Assembly (NCBI RefSeq): GCF_018100785.1
Contig: NZ_JAGJEC010000001.1
Coordinates: 1,612,001 to 1,676,000, forward strand
Source: Maribacter sp. MMG018
GTDB lineage: Bacteria; Bacteroidota; Bacteroidia; Flavobacteriales; Flavobacteriaceae
DNA length: 64,000 bases
Direction: 5' to 3'
This document shows, one piece after another, positions 17,717 through 26,318 of the stretch. Position numbers and translations under genes: made by a program. Position 1 is the first letter of the stretch. Each line of letters opens with the position of its first letter. The notes beneath the pieces are model-generated. The model was not told where the DNA came from. It was given only the letters and a program-made list of their open reading frames with translations, and searched no databases.

Positions 17717-17755
17717 ATAACCGGTATTTTCTTCGGGATCTACCGGTTATTTTTT
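17717..17755 (+). terminator. Rho-independent terminator after the AP-superfamily gene
   Basis: Ten-base perfect stem ATAACCGGTA / TACCGGTTAT (17717-17726 with 17741-17750), a 14-base loop and a run of T to 17755. Confidence 0.75.
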
Positions 17756-17823
17756 AGATGTTTATTGGGGTTGAAATGTGTGTTGGTCGGTAAAAAAAAC
17801 AGTTGTAAATTAAAGTGTAGACC

Positions 17824-18054
17824 TTAAAAATTTACTTCAATTTCTTTGACTTTCATGGTTTGTTCCCTTAGTAGGTTTTGAAAGATAACCACTGTTCTTT
17901 CCTGGTATTTTTCAGGGATTCTCCCACCGATCATCCAATTTTTGGTTATAGCCTTTTTGTTGTCCAATTTAAACTCGGACATTAGGCACGATAGTGCCGT
18001 ATCTCGGGTGTAATCGTTCATTTTACTGAACATTGTTTTGATGTTTTCGATCAT
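17824..18054 (-). CDS. Small protein, possible HTH
   Basis: A 76-residue basic soluble protein starting at ATG 18054. The segment KKAITKNWMIGGRIPEKYQ followed by a helix resembles the recognition region of small phage-repressor/YdaS-like helix-turn-helix proteins (W...G.IP..Y), but this is only a similarity by eye. A perfect TATATTTG box 22 bases upstream supports that the gene is real. It is divergent from the GHMP kinase gene. The function is unknown. Confidence 0.65.
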   Translation of the reverse strand: MIENIKTMFSKMNDYTRDTALSCLMSEFKLDNKKAITKNWMIGGRIPEKYQERTVVIFQNLLREQTMKVKEIEVNF

Positions 18055-18076
18055 TCTATTGGTAATGGTAGGTATT

Positions 18077-18084
18077 CAAATATA
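18077..18084 (-). promoter_or_regulatory. -7 box for the small HTH-like gene
   Basis: The minus strand reads TATATTTG, a perfect TAnnTTTG, about 22 bases upstream of the ATG at 18054. Confidence 0.5.
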
Positions 18085-18315
18085 AATAAATATTGAAAAA
18101 GTAAAATGAATTTTAATGAACATGTTTTTAACAAATCGCTGTAAAACAATTATTTGTAGTTGATAAATTACAGTTGATCAGGGTTTATACTGTATAGATG
18201 TCACGAATGAACATTCGGTATTGATTTTGTTGTGCTCGTAAATGGGTAAAACTTACTGCATCCGTTATTTTTTTGATTAGATATTAACCTTTATTTTTAT
18301 CGCCATTCATTTTAA

Positions 18316-18323
18316 TAGGTTTG
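18316..18323 (+). promoter_or_regulatory. -7 box at the GHMP kinase gene
   Basis: TAGGTTTG matches TAnnTTTG. It ends two bases before the likely TTG start at 18326, so the transcript would begin at, or just after, that codon. Confidence 0.45.
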
Positions 18324-18325
18324 CA

Positions 18326-19435
18326 TTGAACGAAAGAATATCACCCTCGAAAAAGAAGGAAGAAATTAAAATAATGTCGCCCGGAAGAACTTGTTTGTTT
18401 GGGGATCATCAAGATTATCTGGGGCTGCCCGTTGTTGCTTGTGCCATAGATAGGCAAATATCGTTGACGGCCAGGCCCAACGGTTTAGACTCGTTTGTCA
18501 TAAACATGCAAGATATTGGCAAGAAAAGGGTCATATCAATATCCGATATGTTCACTGAACTAGAACCCCGTGATTACTTTGGTTCTGCACTGCGGGTGTT
18601 AAGAAGAAGGGGTTGTGTTACCGATCAAGGTTATGATGTTCATATAACCGGTAATATACCTATCAATTCCGGCAATTCCAGTTCTTCGGCCGTGCTTTTG
18701 GCCTGGATCTATTTTTTGGTAGAGGCTTTTGGTGTAGATGATACCGTAGATAAGGATTATTTAGCGGAATTGGCGTATTCGGCAGAGGTGTTGGAGCATA
18801 ATGAGCCAGGTGGTATGATGGATCATTTTAGTATCGCGGTAGGGGGTATCGTAAAAATTAAGACTTCAAGGCCGTATAAATGTCAGCCTATAAAATCGAA
18901 CCTTAATGGTATGGTATCGGGAGTTTCTGGTGTGCCAAAAGAAACGGTAGGGCTTTTGTCCCGTGTAAAGGGGAGTGCCTTAAAATCTATTGAGATCGTA
19001 AAAAAAGAGTTTCCTGGGTTCGACTTGGCCAAAGCAGGCCCAGATGATCTAAAGGCCTATAGAAAGGTGTTGCCACAAGAATTTGTTCCTTATTTTGAAG
19101 GTGCGATAGAAAACCATCATATAACCCAACTGGCATTGAAAGAGCTGGAAAAGACAACTCCCGATTTAAAGGTTTTGGGCGATTTGATGAACCAACACCA
19201 TGTGATACTGAAAGACAAACTTCAAATTACCGTTCCTAAGATAGATGCGATGATCAGTGCGGCACTTGATAATGGTGCATATGGTGCCAAAATTGTCGGT
19301 TCTGGTGGAGGTGGAAGTATCGTTGCGATTACCGAACCAGGTACCGAAGATAAAATAATTGAAGCCATGTTAGGGGCAGGGGCCAAAGACGCATACGCTA
19401 TTTCTGTAGATCCGGGCCTTCGAACCTTCGCTTAA
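18326..19435 (+). CDS. GHMP-family sugar kinase (galactokinase-like)
   Basis: A cytoplasmic kinase of 369 residues. Motif 1 is SPGRTCLFGDHQDYLG (galactokinases have GEHTDYxxG here), motif 2 is the Gly/Ser-rich ATP loop PINSGNSSSSAVL (about residue 112), and motif 3 is KIVGSGGGGSIVAI near the C-terminus. The GDHQDY substrate loop suggests a sugar, perhaps galactose or a related hexose, but the substrate is unproven. Its place 60 bases before the carbohydrate locus is suggestive. The TTG start at 18326 is taken because the first beta strand (EIKIMSPGR) must be inside; an ATG at 18374 falls within that strand. Confidence 0.85.
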   Translation: MNERISPSKKKEEIKIMSPGRTCLFGDHQDYLGLPVVACAIDRQISLTARPNGLDSFVINMQDIGKKRVISISDMFTELEPRDYFGSALRVLRRRGCVTDQGYDVHITGNIPINSGNSSSSAVLLAWIYFLVEAFGVDDTVDKDYLAELAYSAEVLEHNEPGGMMDHFSIAVGGIVKIKTSRPYKCQPIKSNLNGMVSGVSGVPKETVGLLSRVKGSALKSIEIVKKEFPGFDLAKAGPDDLKAYRKVLPQEFVPYFEGAIENHHITQLALKELEKTTPDLKVLGDLMNQHHVILKDKLQITVPKIDAMISAALDNGAYGAKIVGSGGGGSIVAITEPGTEDKIIEAMLGAGAKDAYAISVDPGLRTFA

Positions 19436-19497
19436 TCTTGCTTGGGTGACCAGAATAAAATAATCCATAGGGTTTAGATGTATGGAATATGGTGATT

Positions 19498-20892
19498 CTA
19501 GTAAACAATGCTGTCCGTTTTAAGGGGCGGCAAGTTGTAATTTCCGTATTCGATAGTTGTGCTACCTTCGTTGATAAATTCTGTTCCCGATTTATCTAAT
19601 TTGGGATTAAATAGAAAAACACTTTCCAATGCAGGAAACCCTTTTAACTTGTCCAGATTTTCTTTTTTAAAATTGGTGTTCGACAGGTTGATGGATTTAA
19701 GGTGCTCTAAGTTTTGTAACAACTCAATATATTCTCCGGTAATTACGGTGTTGTCCAGTTTTACAATAGTGAGGTTTGGTAGGCTCGCTAAATCTTTGAT
19801 AAGGGCATCCGTAATTTGTGTGCCGCCAAGGTCCAGTATTGCGATCTGGGGGGCAATGGATTTTAATAGTTGAAAATCGGTATCTGCAAAACTAGGCAGG
19901 TTAAGAGCCGATACTTGAAGATAGTTGGTGCTTTCGCTAATGGGGTCTATATGAAGTCCACTGTTCTTTACCTTGCTGATGCTGTCTTGTGGAGCTGCCG
20001 TAATTTCAATATTAGGATAATTCGTTTTTGTCGTTTTTGGGAAGAAGGATTGAAAAAGTGATTTTTCTAAACCTAGCTCTCCAATGGTTTTATCAAAAGA
20101 AAGTCCATTTTCTATCCAAACACCTATGAGTTTAATGGCTTCTTTAGATGGTTGTGTCTTTCCGTCCGGAGGCATATGTTTGTCATCTTCCACAGGAAGT
20201 TCCATTCTGGTAAAGAGCTCACTTTTATTGGGGTGATCGGCCAATATTACAGGTGCGTTTTCTCCACTTTTCAAAATACCTTCTCGGGTATGTAACAGTA
20301 ATTCACCTTTTGCCTTTTTTGGATTATGGCAACTTACACAGTGATTGTTGAGTATAGGTTGAACAACATCGGTGTATAAAACGGCCGTTTCCCAATTTTC
20401 GTCCGTAAGCACAATTTCTTTTTCTTCGAACACTTCATAACCGAGTGCCGATTTTATGGAGTTTGGTAAGGGTTCTGCCAAATAATCTTCGCCATGGGTG
20501 ATATTGCCTCCTTGATGTCCGGTAAATGAAATAAGGGCAAAGAATAACATGGATAAAACTACCAACGGAGTTTTTGAAATTAGCGTTGTTTTAAGGGCAT
20601 CTTTCAATTTGGCCCACATTAAAAAGCAAAACAATGCGGTGGCTATACCGGACCATAAATGTAGTTTAACGGAATCAAAAGAATAACCTTCCCCTAAATA
20701 CTGCAAATACCCGGTAATACAGGCTAAAATGGCAAAATATCCGGCCCATAGGTAAATCAGCGATATTACTTTGTTATGTTCCTTTAGCTTTCTATCGTAC
20801 ACCTGTAAAATCAGGCCGATGATTATAAAGCCAATAGGCAAATGAACGATAAGTGGATGTAGTCTTCCTAAAAGTTGTTTTAAAACATGCAT
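19498..20892 (-). CDS. DUF2231 membrane protein with planctomycete-type cytochrome c and leucine-rich repeats
   Basis: 464 residues in three parts. Residues 1-125 have four hydrophobic helices with RLHPLIVHLPIG, the DUF2231 signature. Residues about 170-270 are a periplasmic cytochrome-like domain with one heme motif, Cys185-Val-Ser-Cys188-His189, and the later MPPDGKTQPS with a Met that may be the axial ligand. Residues about 320-455 hold leucine-rich-repeat-like units (LPNLTIVKLDNT, LEHLKSINLSNT). It is the last gene of a tight four-gene operon (12 bases after the isomerase-like gene). It could pass electrons from the operon's other cytochrome to the membrane, but this is inference. Confidence 0.88.
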   Translation of the reverse strand: MHVLKQLLGRLHPLIVHLPIGFIIIGLILQVYDRKLKEHNKVISLIYLWAGYFAILACITGYLQYLGEGYSFDSVKLHLWSGIATALFCFLMWAKLKDALKTTLISKTPLVVLSMLFFALISFTGHQGGNITHGEDYLAEPLPNSIKSALGYEVFEEKEIVLTDENWETAVLYTDVVQPILNNHCVSCHNPKKAKGELLLHTREGILKSGENAPVILADHPNKSELFTRMELPVEDDKHMPPDGKTQPSKEAIKLIGVWIENGLSFDKTIGELGLEKSLFQSFFPKTTKTNYPNIEITAAPQDSISKVKNSGLHIDPISESTNYLQVSALNLPSFADTDFQLLKSIAPQIAILDLGGTQITDALIKDLASLPNLTIVKLDNTVITGEYIELLQNLEHLKSINLSNTNFKKENLDKLKGFPALESVFLFNPKLDKSGTEFINEGSTTIEYGNYNLPPLKTDSIVY

Positions 20893-20904
20893 GCGGTCAA
20901 CGGT

Positions 20905-21789
20905 TTACTCAATATTCATTCTGTCCTTGATAACTTTCATCATATAGAGATTTGCTTTCCACTGATCTGCTACGGGTACCCTGGTGTAGGGTAGGGTAGG
21001 CATATAGTCCGCAGGTCCAAATTCTGTGGTCAGGGTAAATACCTTGTTGGTTTTCCAGTGGTTCCTAATAACTTTTTCCCAGATATCCATGTGCCTGTTT
21101 ACCGCTTTTTTCCACTCTGGAGCTTCCGGGTCGTTTACTTGTGGACCTTCTGCATAACCAACACGGGCGTGAAGGTGATGTGTACGCTTTAGTATTTCTT
21201 CGAGTTCTTTATCTTGATTTTCCAATAATGATTCGTGTACGACCATCCAATGGCTAATGTCCAGATTTAGTTGAAGTTTCGGTATTTTGTTGATATAGGT
21301 TTTTGTATCTGGAAGGTTAAAGCTAAAACGCCCCCTGTGTGTTTCGTGGTATATGGGTATGTTGCTTTCCTTTGATATTTGGTTGGCTATATCTATAAAG
21401 GCCTTGTTTTGTTCAAATGTAAAAAAATCGCTTCCCGTGTGGCAGTTGATGTAAACGGGAGACCAAGTGGTCAACATCTTTAAATGTTCGCCATAGGTTT
21501 TTAAACTTTCCTGAAAGGGCATTGATTTATTGGTGCCGTTCAAGAAACCTACTTTTAGGTCGTGTTTTTTAAGAGCGGCTTTTAGGTTTTTTTGGTCCTC
21601 CGCATCTTTTGGAAACCATATTTCAATACCGTCATATCCGGCGGCCTTGGTTTTTTCGCAAAAAGTATCCCAAGAAGAGGTACGCCCCCAATCTGTCTGA
21701 AAAAATAGGATTTTGTTTTCTTCTTGTCCTTTTCCCGATAAGACAGTTAGAAATATCATAAAAGAAAGTAAAGGTCGAAGTATGTTCAT
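20905..21789 (-). CDS. Secreted sugar phosphate isomerase/epimerase-like TIM barrel
   Basis: 294 residues from the ATG at 21789; a TTG two codons earlier is the only alternative. A signal peptide is visible (LRPLLSFMIFLTVLSGKGQ). The rest is an AP-endonuclease-2/xylose-isomerase-like TIM barrel: YDGIEIWFP, INCHTGSDFF, YHETHRGRFSF, LNLDISHWM, HLHARVG and TTEFGP, with the His, Glu and Asp residues that bind metal in this family. A periplasmic member is unusual for a cytoplasmic-type fold but common in DUF1501/DUF1553 clusters. The substrate is unknown. It lies 20 bases after the DUF1501 gene. Confidence 0.88.
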   Translation of the reverse strand: MNILRPLLSFMIFLTVLSGKGQEENKILFFQTDWGRTSSWDTFCEKTKAAGYDGIEIWFPKDAEDQKNLKAALKKHDLKVGFLNGTNKSMPFQESLKTYGEHLKMLTTWSPVYINCHTGSDFFTFEQNKAFIDIANQISKESNIPIYHETHRGRFSFNLPDTKTYINKIPKLQLNLDISHWMVVHESLLENQDKELEEILKRTHHLHARVGYAEGPQVNDPEAPEWKKAVNRHMDIWEKVIRNHWKTNKVFTLTTEFGPADYMPTLPYTRVPVADQWKANLYMMKVIKDRMNIE

Positions 21790-21814
21790 GCGCAATGGGT
21801 TTGTTTTTTATGGA

Positions 21815-23332
21815 TTAAGCTAAGATTTCGTGTATTACTTCGCCCTCTACATCCGTTAAACGGAAGGGTCTGCCTTGAAAATCGTACGTAAACTGTTCAT
21901 GGTCAAAACCTAGTAAGTGTAAGATGGTGGCATGAACATCATGAACGGATACCCTTCCATCTACACCAGAAAATCCGATGGCGTCCGTTTGTCCGTGAGA
22001 GGCTCCTTTTTTAATGCCACCACCGGCCATCCACATGGTAAAGGCATCACCGTGATGATCACGGCCCTTAAAGCCCATTGTTTTACCTTCCCTATTTTCT
22101 TGCATGGGGGTTCTGCCAAATTCTCCTCCCCATACAACCAAGGTGTCTTCTAGTAGACCTCTTTGTTTTAGGTCCAATAACAAGGCGCTCATAGGGCGGT
22201 CGATTTCTCTACATTTATTTTTGAGCCCTAAATCTACGGCTGTGCTGGCATCGGTGCCATGTGCATCCCATCCCCAATCGAACAACTGTACAAAGCGAAC
22301 CCCGTCCTCTACCAGTTTTCTGGCTAAAAGGCAATTGTTGGCGAAAGATTCCTTACCAGGTTCTACACCATACATTTCTTTGATGTGATCGGGTTCGTTA
22401 TTGATGTTCATTACCTCCGGAACCGCAATTTGCATTCTATAGGCCATTTCGTACTGGTTGATACGGGCCAATATTTCCGGGTCGGCATATTTTGAATACT
22501 CTTTCTTGTTGATTTCGTTAATTGCCTTGATCGTATTCTTTTTTAGGTCGCGCGAGATGCCATCGGGGTCTTCGATATATAATACGGGGTCGCCTTTAGA
22601 TCTACATTGAACTCCTTGGTATACAGAGGGCAAGAAACCACTTCCCCAAACACTTTTACCGGCACTAGGTGCCTTTCCGCCAGAGGTAAGTACTACAAAG
22701 CCGGGTAGGTTTTGATTTTCAGAACCTAGGCCGTAAGTTACCCAAGAGCCAATACTGGGTCTTCCCAATCTTGGGCTTCCCGTATGCATGAACAATTGGG
22801 CCGGACCATGGTTGAACTGATCGGTATGCACCGCTTTTAAGAAGGCCACTTCGTCTACCACTTTTTTAAAGTGAGGCAAGTTGTCGGATACCCAATTTCC
22901 TGATTCGCCCTCTTGCTTAAATGTTGCCTGTGGACCTAGAAGCTTGGGGGTGCCCCTTATAAATGCAAATTTCTTTCCTTCCAATAACGATTGTGGACAT
23001 TCTTGATTGTTAAGTTTTGCCAATTCTGGCTTATAGTCGAACATCTCTAATTGAGATGGGGCTCCGGCCATGTGTAAATAAATTACATTTTTAACCTTGG
23101 GGGCAAAAGGAGGTGACAGGGTGGCCAAAGGATTAAGGTCTCTCTCGGTAAAACCGGTGTGTAGATTGTTGTTGTTTTTTGATGGGCTTAAAGGGTCGCA
23201 GCCCATAAAGATAGATCCCAAGGCTAGTCCCCCCATACCGGTGGCACATTGTTTTATAAAGTGCCTACGGGTCTGGGTCTCTATTTCTCTTTTCAGTTTT
23301 TCTGCTATGAGATTCTCTATGTTGTTTTTCAT
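21815..23332 (-). CDS. DUF1501 Tat-exported protein
   Basis: 505 residues. The N-terminus has a twin-arginine signal (TRRHFIKQ, Arg22-Arg23) and a hydrophobic stretch ending in FMGC, so it may be a Tat-exported lipoprotein. The rest is DUF1501, a family related to the sulfatase/alkaline phosphatase fold: YLHMAGAPSQLEMFDYKP, FNHGPAQLFMHTGSP, VLTSGG, LFDWGWDAHG, VVWGGEFGRTP and GRDHHGDAFTMW. These proteins are greatly expanded in Planctomycetes and nearly always paired with DUF1553 proteins, as here (25 bases after it). The biochemical activity is not established. Confidence 0.93.
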   Translation of the reverse strand: MKNNIENLIAEKLKREIETQTRRHFIKQCATGMGGLALGSIFMGCDPLSPSKNNNNLHTGFTERDLNPLATLSPPFAPKVKNVIYLHMAGAPSQLEMFDYKPELAKLNNQECPQSLLEGKKFAFIRGTPKLLGPQATFKQEGESGNWVSDNLPHFKKVVDEVAFLKAVHTDQFNHGPAQLFMHTGSPRLGRPSIGSWVTYGLGSENQNLPGFVVLTSGGKAPSAGKSVWGSGFLPSVYQGVQCRSKGDPVLYIEDPDGISRDLKKNTIKAINEINKKEYSKYADPEILARINQYEMAYRMQIAVPEVMNINNEPDHIKEMYGVEPGKESFANNCLLARKLVEDGVRFVQLFDWGWDAHGTDASTAVDLGLKNKCREIDRPMSALLLDLKQRGLLEDTLVVWGGEFGRTPMQENREGKTMGFKGRDHHGDAFTMWMAGGGIKKGASHGQTDAIGFSGVDGRVSVHDVHATILHLLGFDHEQFTYDFQGRPFRLTDVEGEVIHEILA

Positions 23333-23356
23333 AGTAGTTCTTGGTTTGTATAAGGG

Positions 23357-26095
23357 TTAGGCCTTGGTCAAAAATTCATCTAGGTTCATTATGGCATTGG
23401 CTACAATGGTCAATGCGGCTAGTTTTGCACTTGGTTTTTCCTTTAATCCTGCAAAATTTTCCCGGTATTCGTTTGTTGTTTCAAACTCTTCCAATGCCTG
23501 ATCGTACAGGTTTTTTAATACGTCCAGTTTTTCGCTATTGATTTCTGAGAATGTCGCTTTTTTATATCCTATCGAGATTGCCTTTTCAATACTCTCCGCC
23601 TCCATCGATTTTGCTAGCGTGTAAGCAGCTTCCATATAAACGGGGTCGTTTAAGGTAACCAATGCCTGTAGCGGTGTATTGGTCACCGTACGACGAATAG
23701 TGCATACCTCTCTGCTACCGGCATCGAATGTGATAAAGGAAGGGTAGGGGCTGGTACGTTTTAGATAAGTGTATATAGCTCGCCTGTATTTATCCTCTCC
23801 TTTGCTTTCTACCCATGACTCGTTACTGTATACCGATTGCCAAACCCCGTCTGGTTGGGGAGGCATAACCCCTGGGCCGTACATTTTTTTACTTAACAAT
23901 CCGGAAATCGCCAATGCTTGGTCCCTGATCTGCTCAGCGCTTAAACGTAGTCTTGGGCCGCGGGCATAAAGTTCGTTATTGGGGTCTTTTTGGTACAGTT
24001 CTGGCGTAGCTACGGAACTTTGCCTGTAGGTGCCGGACATAACAATGTTTTTTATAAGTGCTTTCATACCCCAGGCATGCTCGTTCATGAACCGTAAAGA
24101 AAGCCAGTCCAATAATCTAGGGTGGCTTGGAGGGTCTGATTGTGTTCCCATGTCTTCCAAAGACGAAACAATACCTCTTCCGAATATTTGATGCCATACA
24201 CGATTTACCAACGTACGGGCGGTTAACGGGTTCTCTTTGCTTACCAGCCATTTAGACAGTCCAAGACGATTGGCAGGCCATTCTTCGTTGTAGTCGTTAA
24301 GAATTTTTGGTGTACCTGGTTGCACCGTGTCGCCTTTTGCCAGCCAATTGCCTCGTTCAAAAATTTGAGTGGACCTCGCCATATATCCAGGATTTTCTAC
24401 CATGATCGGAAGTTCTTGGGTATGTGTGTTCAATAGTTCTAAAAAAGATTTGTTTATCTGGGGGTATCCGGCTTCCGTATCTCCCGGAATGTCCTTTAAA
24501 AAAGCAAACCAAGTGATAAAGCTCGTAGAGACCTGCTTTCCGATTCGATCGTTGTCCGATTCAAAATAAAGGTCGGTTGGTTCGTTGATTTTTTTGAAAG
24601 GTATTTTTCTTATGATATTTCCTTTTGTTTTATTGATCTTGAACTGGGCCAAAATTTCACCTTTGCTATTGTTTTTTCTAATAGTCATGGTGGTGCCGTC
24701 CATAAAAGCTTTGTAGTTCATGTACATGGCCGAGGCGCCTTGGGTGTTTACGTTCTTTAATACACAAGAACCATCGTCCCAAAGTGCCAAATATTTGGTG
24801 TCGGCAAGTTCTCCGTTTACAAAATCGGTTGCGTCGTGGGCCAAATATTTTGGCTCCATATAGGATAAAAATTCTTCATACAGTTTTGCTTCTTTTTTTG
24901 AACCGTATTTTTCTACCCAAGAGATAATCTTGTTTTTCTTGTCGTTTTGTTCATCGGTATAAAAACGTATGTTCGGACTTTCATCCGGAGTATCCTCATC
25001 GGCCGTATTGTTGAAATAGGCAAAGCTTTTATAGTATTCTTCAAACTTAAAAGGGTCGTATGGGTGGCTGTGGCATTGAACACATTCCATAGTGGTGCTT
25101 TGCCATACAGAAAAAGTTGTATTTACCCTATCCATCACCGAGGCTACCCTGAACTCTTCATCATCGGTACCGCCTTCATCATTGTTCATGGTGTTTCTGT
25201 GAAAGGCCGTGGCGATCAGTTGATCTACCGAAGGGTCTGGTAGTAGGTCTCCGGCCAATTGTTCGGTCGTGAACTGATCATAGGGCATGTCTTCGTTAAA
25301 GGATTTTATGACCCAATCCCTATAGCGCCACATACTTCTGCCGTTGTCTTTTTCGTACCCTTTGGTATCTGCATAACGGGCCAGATCCAACCACCAACTT
25401 GCCCATTTCTCACCGAACGTATCTTGTGCCAAAAGGTTATCGACTGCCTCTTCGTAGGTGATTTCACCTTTTGTAAATGCTTCGTATAGGTTATTGGTAG
25501 GCGGTAGTCCGGTAATATCAAAAGATAATCTTCGGATCAATGTACTTTTATCTGCAGGGTGGTTTGGGGGAAGGTCGTTGTCTTCTAAACGATTGATTAT
25601 GAATTTATCGATATCGTTCTGTAAAAAATCATTTTTCTCCTTTATGATTAAACTGGCTTCTTCCGTTATTGCGGGTACCGTAACTTCTTTGGGTAAAGAA
25701 TAGGCCCAGTGCTGCCCCCATTTGGCACCTTGGTCTATCCATTTGGTCAGTAAATCTATCTCTTCTTTGGAAAGCTTCGGTTTTTCATAGGGCATTCTTA
25801 ACTCGGGATCCTCCTCGTGAAGTCTCTTTATAAATTCACTTTCGCTTGCATTGCCCGGTATTATTGCGGGTTTGCCCGATTCGGTTGCCGCAAAAGCCTC
25901 TTCTTTAAAAAGTAAACTGAATCCACCGCTTTTTTTTACCCCTCCATGGCAGCTAATACATTTATTGTTTAAGATGGGTTTTATCTGAGTGCTAAAATCT
26001 ATTTGTTCCGATGAGGTATTGCAAGAATAAATTAAACTGATAGCTATCAGGGATATCCAGATTTTAGCATATGATAAGAGTTTCTGTCTATTCAT
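23357..26095 (-). CDS. DUF1549/DUF1553 planctomycete-type cytochrome c lipoprotein
   Basis: 912 residues from the ATG at 26095; a TTG 27 bases upstream would put nine extra residues before the signal peptide. The lipobox is IYSC. Domains in order: planctomycete cytochrome c (Cys46-Ile-Ser-Cys49-His50, then MPYEKPKLS), DUF1549 (about 155-370, including a second heme-like CxxCH in ECVQCHSHPYDPF), a beta-rich insertion, and DUF1553 (about 600-880, TARTLVNRVWHQIFGRG, RLSAEQIRDQALA, TNTPLQALVTLND). The substrate is unknown. It heads the operon with DUF1501, the isomerase-like protein and DUF2231-cytochrome. A pair of 13-bp direct repeats lies upstream. Confidence 0.93.
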   Translation of the reverse strand: MNRQKLLSYAKIWISLIAISLIYSCNTSSEQIDFSTQIKPILNNKCISCHGGVKKSGGFSLLFKEEAFAATESGKPAIIPGNASESEFIKRLHEEDPELRMPYEKPKLSKEEIDLLTKWIDQGAKWGQHWAYSLPKEVTVPAITEEASLIIKEKNDFLQNDIDKFIINRLEDNDLPPNHPADKSTLIRRLSFDITGLPPTNNLYEAFTKGEITYEEAVDNLLAQDTFGEKWASWWLDLARYADTKGYEKDNGRSMWRYRDWVIKSFNEDMPYDQFTTEQLAGDLLPDPSVDQLIATAFHRNTMNNDEGGTDDEEFRVASVMDRVNTTFSVWQSTTMECVQCHSHPYDPFKFEEYYKSFAYFNNTADEDTPDESPNIRFYTDEQNDKKNKIISWVEKYGSKKEAKLYEEFLSYMEPKYLAHDATDFVNGELADTKYLALWDDGSCVLKNVNTQGASAMYMNYKAFMDGTTMTIRKNNSKGEILAQFKINKTKGNIIRKIPFKKINEPTDLYFESDNDRIGKQVSTSFITWFAFLKDIPGDTEAGYPQINKSFLELLNTHTQELPIMVENPGYMARSTQIFERGNWLAKGDTVQPGTPKILNDYNEEWPANRLGLSKWLVSKENPLTARTLVNRVWHQIFGRGIVSSLEDMGTQSDPPSHPRLLDWLSLRFMNEHAWGMKALIKNIVMSGTYRQSSVATPELYQKDPNNELYARGPRLRLSAEQIRDQALAISGLLSKKMYGPGVMPPQPDGVWQSVYSNESWVESKGEDKYRRAIYTYLKRTSPYPSFITFDAGSREVCTIRRTVTNTPLQALVTLNDPVYMEAAYTLAKSMEAESIEKAISIGYKKATFSEINSEKLDVLKNLYDQALEEFETTNEYRENFAGLKEKPSAKLAALTIVANAIMNLDEFLTKA

Positions 26096-26197
26096 TTTTA
26101 TCAGAACTTTTTCAGTTGCCAATAGCGATTATGGTCTATTTAAGTTTGGTTTACGGACTCATTTTTGAGTAACATAATATTAAGGATTAATCTGAAA

Positions 26198-26231
26198 ATA
26201 GATATGGATTAATAAACTATAGATATGGATT
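26198..26231. promoter_or_regulatory. 13-bp direct repeat, 21-bp period: candidate AraC-type operator of the DUF1553 operon
   Basis: ATAGATATGGATT occurs at 26198-26210 and again at 26219-26231. The ATGGAT cores are 21 bp apart, two helical turns, as expected for two HTH units of an AraC-type dimer. The site is about 103-136 bases upstream of the DUF1553 gene. The same ATGGA core with the same 21-bp period recurs upstream of SusC and of the sulfatase operon. Confidence 0.6.
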
Positions 26232-26318
26232 TTATTACACAATGCTATTTTTTAACACCTGTATTTGTTAATCTAATAGAAAAACTTTGTAAATATTCTT
26301 ATTTATGTAATAAGGGCT

